This document shows positions 58,898-64,000 of a stretch of 64,000 nt of DNA, piece by piece. Under the pieces are notes generated by a model. It made no database searches. It was given only the letters and a program-made list of their open reading frames with translations, and was not told where the DNA came from. Position 1 is the stretch's first letter. Each line of letters opens with the position of its first letter. The translations under genes were made by a program, and so were the position numbers. Where the stretch lies: positions 3,596,001 to 3,660,000 of the forward strand of contig NZ_JBEGII010000001.1 in NCBI RefSeq assembly GCF_040675875.1, given 5' to 3'. The DNA is from Microbacterium sp. LWO12-1.2. Its GTDB lineage: Bacteria; Actinomycetota; Actinomycetes; Actinomycetales; Microbacteriaceae.

Positions 58898-60112
58898 TCA
58901 GTCCAGGAACTCGCGCGCTGCGGCCGACAGGGCGGTGACGCCGACCTCGATGGTCGGGTGGATCTCCGGCGCGAAGTACGGGGAGTGGTTCGTCGGGATG
59001 TCCCTGTCGAGCGTGCCCGCCGCCATCGCCGCGGCGAAGGTCACCGGGTCGATGCCGCCCCAGAACCAGAACACCAGCGGAGCGCCGGTGTCGCGCGCGA
59101 ACCACGACACGTCCTCGCTGCCGGTGAACATGCCGGGGTCCATGACAGATGCCTCGCCGAGCGCCCGCTGCAGCGCCGCCGTGACGCGGGCCGTGGCCTC
59201 ATCGTCGTTGATGGTCGGGGGCAGGGTGTGGTCGGTGCGGATCTCGGGTTCCTTCTCGGCACCGGATGCCGCGGCCTCCGCCCGCACGATGCGCTCGACG
59301 CTCGCGAGAACCTTGTCGCGCATCTCATCGTTGGGGTAGCGCAGGCTGAGCTCGAGCTTCGCCTCGGCCGGGATGATGTTGTTCTTGAGGCCCGCGTGGA
59401 TCGAGCCGACCGTCACGACGGCGACATCGCGGGGGTCGACCTCGCGCGAGGCGATGGTCTGCAGGCGCATGACGGTCGCCGCGGCCATGACGATGGGGTC
59501 GATCGTGGAGTGCGGCCGCGAACCGTGCCCGCCGCGACCGTGGAGCGTGACGGTCAGTCCGTCGGACGCTGCCATCTGCGTGCCAGGTCGCACGCCGATC
59601 GTGCCGGCGGGGAGCGGGGTGACGTGCTGACCGAGCACGATGTCGGGCTTCGGAACCAGGTCGAGCAGGCCGCCGTCGAGCATCGCCCGTGCGCCGGCGC
59701 CGTACTCCTCGGCCGGCTGGATGAGCACGACCAGGGTGCCCGACCACTCGGCGCGCTCGGCGACGAGCTTCTCGACGGCGCCGATCATCGCGGTCACGTG
59801 CATGTCGTGTCCGCACGCGTGCATGACCGGAACGGTGTTGCCCGCCGGGTCGATGCCCGTCGCGGTGCTGGCGTACGGCCGTCCGCTCTGCTCGCCGACC
59901 GGGAGCGCATCCATGTCGGCGCGCACCCACACGACCGGCCCCTCGCCGTTGACGAGCACGCCCACCACTCCGGTGACGCCGATGCCCTCGTGCACCTCCA
60001 GGCCCAGATCCCGCAGATGCGCGGCGGCGATGCCGGCGGTGCGGGTCTCCTGGAAGGAGAGTTCCGGATGCTGATGCAGGTCGATGTAGAGCGCTTCGAG
60101 ATCGATCGTCAT
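58898..60112 (-). CDS. M20 family amidohydrolase/carboxypeptidase
   Basis: 404 residues. HACGHDMH with zinc ligands Cys100 and His102, QPAEEYGAGA (metal-binding Glu pair), GRGGHGSRPH (dimerisation-domain His), NHSPYFAP near the end: full set of the M20D (HipO/IAA-amino acid hydrolase) family. Removes acyl or peptide groups from amino acids. Start 60112 is followed on the minus strand by TetR after a repeat. Confidence 0.93.
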   Translation of the reverse strand: MTIDLEALYIDLHQHPELSFQETRTAGIAAAHLRDLGLEVHEGIGVTGVVGVLVNGEGPVVWVRADMDALPVGEQSGRPYASTATGIDPAGNTVPVMHACGHDMHVTAMIGAVEKLVAERAEWSGTLVVLIQPAEEYGAGARAMLDGGLLDLVPKPDIVLGQHVTPLPAGTIGVRPGTQMAASDGLTVTLHGRGGHGSRPHSTIDPIVMAAATVMRLQTIASREVDPRDVAVVTVGSIHAGLKNNIIPAEAKLELSLRYPNDEMRDKVLASVERIVRAEAAASGAEKEPEIRTDHTLPPTINDDEATARVTAALQRALGEASVMDPGMFTGSEDVSWFARDTGAPLVFWFWGGIDPVTFAAAMAAGTLDRDIPTNHSPYFAPEIHPTIEVGVTALSAAAREFLD

Positions 60113-60157
60113 GGCCCGAGCCTAGCTGGGTGGTCTCCAGAGCCCGCCCGCGGCAAC

Positions 60158-60236
60158 GAGACCCACCGCCCGCGCCCAGGCCCACCGTCGCCGGCGTCGG
60201 GAGCGGTGGGTCTCGGCGGGCGTGGTGGGTCTGAGC
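60158..60236. repeat. Intergenic double inverted repeat, word GAGACCCACC
   Basis: GAGACCCACCGCCCG (60158) and GGCCCACCGTCGCC (60179) face GCGGTGGGTCTCG (60203) and GTGGTGGGTCTG (60222). Between the M20 start and the TetR stop (same strand). Again two direct and two inverted copies, with a word not shared by other loci. Confidence 0.75.
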
Positions 60237-60249
60237 GGATGCCGCGAGG

Positions 60250-60897
60250 TCAGGCTGGGCGCGCGTAGGTCGTGAGCGCGGGCCCGGGGTGCAGCACGGC
60301 GTTCACGATCGCCCTGATCGCGAACTCGCTGGTCTCGCCGAGCTCGATCAGGTCGGGGTGCAGCAGCCACTGCAGCTGCAGTCCGTCCATGACCGCGAGG
60401 ATGCTGGCGGATGCCGCGGCGATCGTCTCGGGCTCGGTCACGCCTTCTTGCGCACAGAGCTCGTGGAACGCGGCGGTGACCTCGCGGCGGAGCGTGGTGT
60501 ACCGGTCTTCGAAGTACTCGCGGCCGGGGTGGTCGTCGGTCACCGATTCCGAGGACAGCACGGTGTACGCCTGCACGATGCCGGGGCGCAGCTCGTTGGC
60601 GAATGCGGTGCGCACGAGGTGGAGGAACAGCTCGGGGCCGTCGGGGATGTGCTTCTCCGCGAGGTTCGCGACGTCGGCCTGATCGCGGTACGCGAGCACT
60701 TCGAGCAGCAGCTTCTGCTTGGAGCCGAAGTGGTGCAGCACGCCGGCGTGCGTGATGCCGACCTGCTCGGCGACGTCGGCGAGGGTGCCGTTGGTCGAGC
60801 CCTTATTGCCGAAGATCTCCACGGCGGCCTTGAGGATCTGCTCGCGTTTCGCTCGGGTCGCCGGGCGCACGCGGGACGTCTCGTCGGTGTCCTTCAT
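60250..60897 (-). CDS. TetR-family regulator
   Basis: 215 residues from ATG 60897 (GAGGGGG upstream). N-terminal HTH (KREQILKAAVEIFGNKGSTNGTLADVAEQVGITHAGVLHHFGSK, residues about 17-60), ligand-binding helices to the end. Divergent from a peptide-transporter binding protein with palindromes between, so likely its repressor; it also may regulate the M20 gene downstream. Confidence 0.92.
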   Translation of the reverse strand: MKDTDETSRVRPATRAKREQILKAAVEIFGNKGSTNGTLADVAEQVGITHAGVLHHFGSKQKLLLEVLAYRDQADVANLAEKHIPDGPELFLHLVRTAFANELRPGIVQAYTVLSSESVTDDHPGREYFEDRYTTLRREVTAAFHELCAQEGVTEPETIAAASASILAVMDGLQLQWLLHPDLIELGETSEFAIRAIVNAVLHPGPALTTYARPA

Positions 60898-60939
60898 CAC
60901 GACCCCCTCTCGCTTGTGATCGTGCACTTGCCATCTTAC

Positions 60940-60985
60940 TTACCAGTGGGTAACCTCACGGAAGCTTACTTTCTCGACAGTAAGC
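60940..60985. promoter_or_regulatory. Candidate TetR operators before peptide ABC operon
   Basis: TTACC-AGTG-GGTAA (60940-60953) and GCTTACT-8 nt-AGTAAGC (60964-60985) in the 156-bp divergent gap. Both contain TTACT/AGTAA or TTACC/GGTAA half-sites. AT-rich relative to the genome, so promoters of both genes are likely here. Binding by the TetR protein is inferred. Confidence 0.6.
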
Positions 60986-61053
60986 AAATCACGACAGCCC
61001 CGGATCCCCATCCGACGGCGACGCAGCACAATGACCGTGCCCAAGGAGAAGCA

Positions 61054-62718
61054 ATGAAGCTCAGAAAGTCTCTGATCGCCGCGACCGCGATCACCGCCCT
61101 CGGCGTCTCGGCCCTCGCCGGATGCTCGTCCGGCGGTGGCGATGACGCGAACACCGGCGATTCCCCCGCACTGACCATCGCGAAGCCCGACGGTGCCATC
61201 ACCGCCGAGTCGAACAACCCCTACGTCGGCGACTCGTCGGCGTCGAAGTACGGCTACGGCAAGGTGATCTTCGAGACGCTCGGCCTGGTGAACCAGACCG
61301 GTGACCGTGGTGTCACCCCCTGGCTCGCCGAGAGCATCGAGTGGAACGACGACTACACCGCCGTCACGGTCGTTCCCCGCAAGGACGTCACGTGGAGCGA
61401 CGGTGAGCCGTTCACCGCGGATGACATCGTCTACACCTACGAGCTCGTCTCGACGCCCGCCCTCGACACCGCCGGCCTCAAGTTCGAGGGCGCCGAGGTC
61501 GACGGCGACGCGGTGACCCTGACCTTCGGCGAGTCGAAGTACGTCAACCAGGCCCGCGTGCTGCACGTGCCGATCGTGCCGAAGCACATCTGGGAGAACT
61601 TCGACGAGCCGGCGACCGACCCCGTCAAGGGCGACGACCTGGTCGGCACCGGCCCCTACGAGCTCTCCAACTGGTCCACCGAGTCGGTCACGCTCGAAGC
61701 CCGCGACGACTACTGGGGCGGCGACCTCGCCGTGCCCGAGCTGCACTACGTGTCGTACGGCGACAACACCGCTCTCACGACCGCGCTCGCACAGGGTGAG
61801 GCGGACTGGGCGCAGGCGTTCATCCCGCAGGTGCAGGAGCAGTTCATCGACGCCGACCCCGAGCACAACGTGTTCTGGGCCGCTCCGACGACCGGCTCCG
61901 CGACGCTGTTCATGAACCTGCAGCAGAAGCCGTTCGACGACCCCGCGTTCCGCCAGGCGCTCGCCTGGGTGATCGACCGCGACGCGTACGTCGACATCGC
62001 ACGCGAGGGCGCGAGCGAGGCCGTCTGGTCGGTGACCGGTCTCTCCTCGATCCTCGACGACGAGATCCAGCCCGAGTTCCAGGGCAAGGAGTACAAGGTC
62101 GATGCCGAGAAGGCCCGCGACCTGCTGACCGACGCCGGCTACACCTGGAAGGACGACGCACTGGTCGACCCCGACGGCACCCCCGTCTCGTTCACGCTCT
62201 CCGTGCCCTCGGGCTGGAGCGACTGGAACACCGCGCAGGAGCTGATCGCGGAAGACGTGAACGAGGCCATCGGCGCCGAGGTCAAGATCGACATGCCCGA
62301 CTGGGGTGGCTGGCAGGGCCCGCGCGACGAGGGCACGTTCTCGGCGATCATCCACTGGCTCGAGGACAGCGGCACGGCGTACGGTCTGTACACGTCGACC
62401 ATGGACCCGCGTTGGATCTCGCCGGAGGGCATCGCCGGCTTCAACTTCGGTCGCTTCGACGACCCGGCGGCGACCGAGGCTCTGAACAGCTACGCCAACG
62501 CCTCGTCGGATGAGCAGCGCACCACCGCGCTCGACACGCTGCAGACGATCTTCTCCGAGCAGGTGCCGGCCATCCCGCTGGGCGCGCACCCGCTGCTGGG
62601 AGAGTTCAACACCCGCAACTACGTCGGATGGCCCTCGGACGAGGACCCGTACGCCTCGGCCGACCCGACGCAGCAGAACATCGTGCAGATCCTCACGAAG
62701 CTGAAGCCCGCCGAGTAG
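61054..62718 (+). CDS. Peptide ABC transporter solute-binding lipoprotein (DppA/OppA family)
   Basis: 554 residues from ATG 61054 (AAGGAG upstream). Lipobox SALAGC (Cys24). Family features: FETLGLVNQTGDRGVTPWLAESIEWNDDYTAVTVVPRKDVTWSDGEPFTADDIVYTYELV, and DDYWGGDLAVPELHYV. Probably binds an oligopeptide or sugar-peptide. First gene of an operon whose next members are two separate ATPases; the permeases are not seen between them, so they should follow beyond 64000. Confidence 0.92.
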   Translation: MKLRKSLIAATAITALGVSALAGCSSGGGDDANTGDSPALTIAKPDGAITAESNNPYVGDSSASKYGYGKVIFETLGLVNQTGDRGVTPWLAESIEWNDDYTAVTVVPRKDVTWSDGEPFTADDIVYTYELVSTPALDTAGLKFEGAEVDGDAVTLTFGESKYVNQARVLHVPIVPKHIWENFDEPATDPVKGDDLVGTGPYELSNWSTESVTLEARDDYWGGDLAVPELHYVSYGDNTALTTALAQGEADWAQAFIPQVQEQFIDADPEHNVFWAAPTTGSATLFMNLQQKPFDDPAFRQALAWVIDRDAYVDIAREGASEAVWSVTGLSSILDDEIQPEFQGKEYKVDAEKARDLLTDAGYTWKDDALVDPDGTPVSFTLSVPSGWSDWNTAQELIAEDVNEAIGAEVKIDMPDWGGWQGPRDEGTFSAIIHWLEDSGTAYGLYTSTMDPRWISPEGIAGFNFGRFDDPAATEALNSYANASSDEQRTTALDTLQTIFSEQVPAIPLGAHPLLGEFNTRNYVGWPSDEDPYASADPTQQNIVQILTKLKPAE

Positions 62719-62729
62719 AGCCCGATGGA

Positions 62730-62785
62730 CTTCGACAGGCTCAGCCACCCACCCAGCCAGCCCTGGGTCCCTGAGCCTGTCGAAG
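62730..62785. repeat. Palindromic REP-like element CTTCGACAGGCTCAG ... CTGAGCCTGTCGAAG
   Basis: Perfect 15-bp inverted arms at 62730-62744 and 62771-62785 with a 26-bp loop containing CCCAG/CTGGG. Located in the 104-bp gap between the binding-protein stop and the first ATPase. This word is familiar as a repeat of many actinobacterial genomes. One arm is also inside the helicase gene at 16342-16356. In an operon it may attenuate downstream genes relative to the binding protein. Confidence 0.9.
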
Positions 62786-62822
62786 GGCCGGCACTTCTCC
62801 TTCTCCGACGAAAGACGTTTCC

Positions 62823-63647
62823 ATGACAGACCCCCTGCTCAGCGTGCGCGACTTCTCGGTCGTGTACGACGTCGATCCGCCCGTCGAGGCGGTGAAGAAC
62901 GTGTCCATCGAACTGCAACGCGGCGAGATCCTCGGTCTCGCCGGTGAGAGCGGATGCGGCAAGACGACCCTCGCCTACGGTGTGCAGCGTCTGCTGCGCG
63001 CGCCGGCCGTCATCACCAGCGGCAGCGTGACCTTCCACGATGCATCCGGCGTCGACATCGACATCAACGCGCTCGATGTCGACGCGATGCAGCGCTTCCG
63101 CTGGGACAAGGTCTCGATGGTCTTCCAGGGGGCCATGAACGCACTGAACCCCGTCGCCACGATCGGATCGCAGCTGGAGGACGTGTTCGAGATCCACCGT
63201 CCTGACATGAACCGGCGGCAGCGCCGCGCCGAGGCGGAGGAACTGCTCGAGATCGTCAAGGTCGGCCGGCAGCGCACCCGCTCGTTCCCGCACGAGCTCT
63301 CCGGCGGCATGCGTCAGCGGGTGATGATCGCGATGGCCTTGGCGCTGCGTCCGCAGCTGATGGTGATGGACGAGCCGACCACCGCGCTGGACGTGCTGGT
63401 GCAGCGCGAGATCCTCACGCAGATCTCGCAGCTGCGGCACGAGTTCGGGTTCTCGGTCGTCTTCATCACCCACGACCTCCCGCTGCTGCTGGAGATCAGC
63501 GACCGGATCGCGATCATGCGCGAGGGCGAGATCATCGAGCTCGCCACGGCCGAGCAGATCTGGACGCAACCGCAGCAGGAATACACCCGGACGCTGCTGT
63601 CGTCGTTCCCCCGACTGACCGGTGCGAGAGGAGTGCTGACGCGATGA
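62823..63647 (+). CDS. Peptide ABC transporter ATPase, DppD-like
   Basis: 274 residues. Walker A GESGCGKTT, signature LSGGMRQRVMIAMAL, Walker B LMVMDEPTTALD, switch ITHDLPLLLEI. Has the Opp/Dpp C-terminal extension (PQQEYTRTLLSSFP). Overlaps the next ATPase by 4 bp. Unlike the first operon in this window, the two ATPases are separate chains. Confidence 0.94.
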   Translation: MTDPLLSVRDFSVVYDVDPPVEAVKNVSIELQRGEILGLAGESGCGKTTLAYGVQRLLRAPAVITSGSVTFHDASGVDIDINALDVDAMQRFRWDKVSMVFQGAMNALNPVATIGSQLEDVFEIHRPDMNRRQRRAEAEELLEIVKVGRQRTRSFPHELSGGMRQRVMIAMALALRPQLMVMDEPTTALDVLVQREILTQISQLRHEFGFSVVFITHDLPLLLEISDRIAIMREGEIIELATAEQIWTQPQQEYTRTLLSSFPRLTGARGVLTR

Positions 63648-64000
63648 CCACGCTCGAGTTCAGGAATGTCACGAAGTCGTACAACGTGCGCGGAGCAGGG
63701 CAGCTGAAGGCGCTCGACGACGTCAGCTTCACGCTCGTCTCGGGTCAGACCATCGGGCTGGTCGGACAGTCGGGCAGCGGCAAGTCCACGATCGCCAAGA
63801 TCCTCACTCAGCTCGAGACTCCCACGCGCGGTGAGGTGCTGCTCGACGGCACTCCCCTCCCGCGCCGGGGCAAGGGGCTGCAAAAGTACCGGCAGCAGCT
63901 GCGGATGGTGTTCCAGGATCCGTTCGCCTCGCTCAACCCGTACCACTCGATCCGCTACCACCTCGAGCGGCCCATCCGGCTCGACGACGTCGTGCCCAAG
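63644..64000 (+). CDS. Peptide ABC transporter ATPase, DppF-like (3' truncated by window edge)
   Basis: 119 codons visible. LDDVSFTLVSGQTIGLVGQSGSGKSTIAKILTQLE with Walker A GQSGSGKST, Q-loop MVFQDPFASLNPYHSIRYHLERP typical of DppF/OppF. Continues past the window; signature and Walker B are outside. ATG overlaps the previous stop (ATGA). Confidence 0.92.
   Translation, partial: MTTLEFRNVTKSYNVRGAGQLKALDDVSFTLVSGQTIGLVGQSGSGKSTIAKILTQLETPTRGEVLLDGTPLPRRGKGLQKYRQQLRMVFQDPFASLNPYHSIRYHLERPIRLDDVVPK

Overview
This window looks like chromosomal DNA of a high-GC actinobacterium, most likely Microbacterium or a close relative in the Microbacteriaceae. That is inferred from the very high G+C, strong G/C third-position bias, frequent GTG starts, chains of genes overlapping by 4 bp (ATGA/GTGA), and gene content such as a DUF3516-type helicase, a DtxR-type iron box and LAL-type regulators. 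I saw no rRNA, tRNA, CRISPR array, transposase or prophage gene.

Layout. 1-4186: 3' part of a peptide/oligopeptide ABC operon (two permeases, one fused double ATPase) ending in a ROK kinase. 4352-10070: an SDR protein with a Cys4 motif, a polysaccharide deacetylase lipoprotein, two small membrane-anchored proteins, and an HxlR/azoreductase pair. 10135-14726: a two-component system divergent from a VanY-alanine racemase-Ddl operon. 14783-20425: VOC protein, small ORF, Ski2-like helicase, DeoD phosphorylase, AlkD-like protein, FUSC membrane protein. 20671-24425: LAL-type LuxR regulator and cold-shock gene with a long leader and a clear hairpin terminator. 24493-29515: siderophore uptake operon behind DtxR/IdeR-like boxes and a 15-C homopolymer. 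29612-33939: MarR/SDR and TetR/hydrolase pairs with paired palindromic operators, one decayed hydrolase, and a TspO-like protein. 34030-37259: kdpE-kdpD without kdpFABC.

37445-40949 holds the most unusual locus. A small partner protein precedes a large secreted-type alpha/beta hydrolase with a coiled-coil N-terminus (WXG100/type VII-like by inference). Next comes a lipoprotein, then a chimeric ORF (a lipoprotein fragment fused to a diverged copy of the last 110 codons of the hydrolase), then a second lipoprotein. This looks like an effector/immunity array with a displaced C-terminal cassette.

41001-45549 carries an ArsB/SLC13-like transporter, a KimA-like APC transporter divergent from a small alarmone synthetase, and a small Cys-rich protein. 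45647-58780 is largely molybdenum: a membrane sulfite-oxidase-fold enzyme, mog, moaE, moaD, moaC, moeA, moeB, an HTH-TOBE regulator, modABC and moaA, interrupted by an esterase, a DD-peptidase and a VOC/MarR pair. 58898-64000: an M20 amidohydrolase, a TetR regulator, and the start of a second peptide ABC operon running off the end.

Across the window, about eleven gene boundaries carry the same kind of intergenic structure: usually two direct copies of a 10-15 bp word followed by two inverted copies. The word differs between loci. A different, perfectly palindromic element (CTTCGACAGGCTCAG with its complement) occurs between two ABC genes, and one arm of it lies inside the helicase coding sequence.
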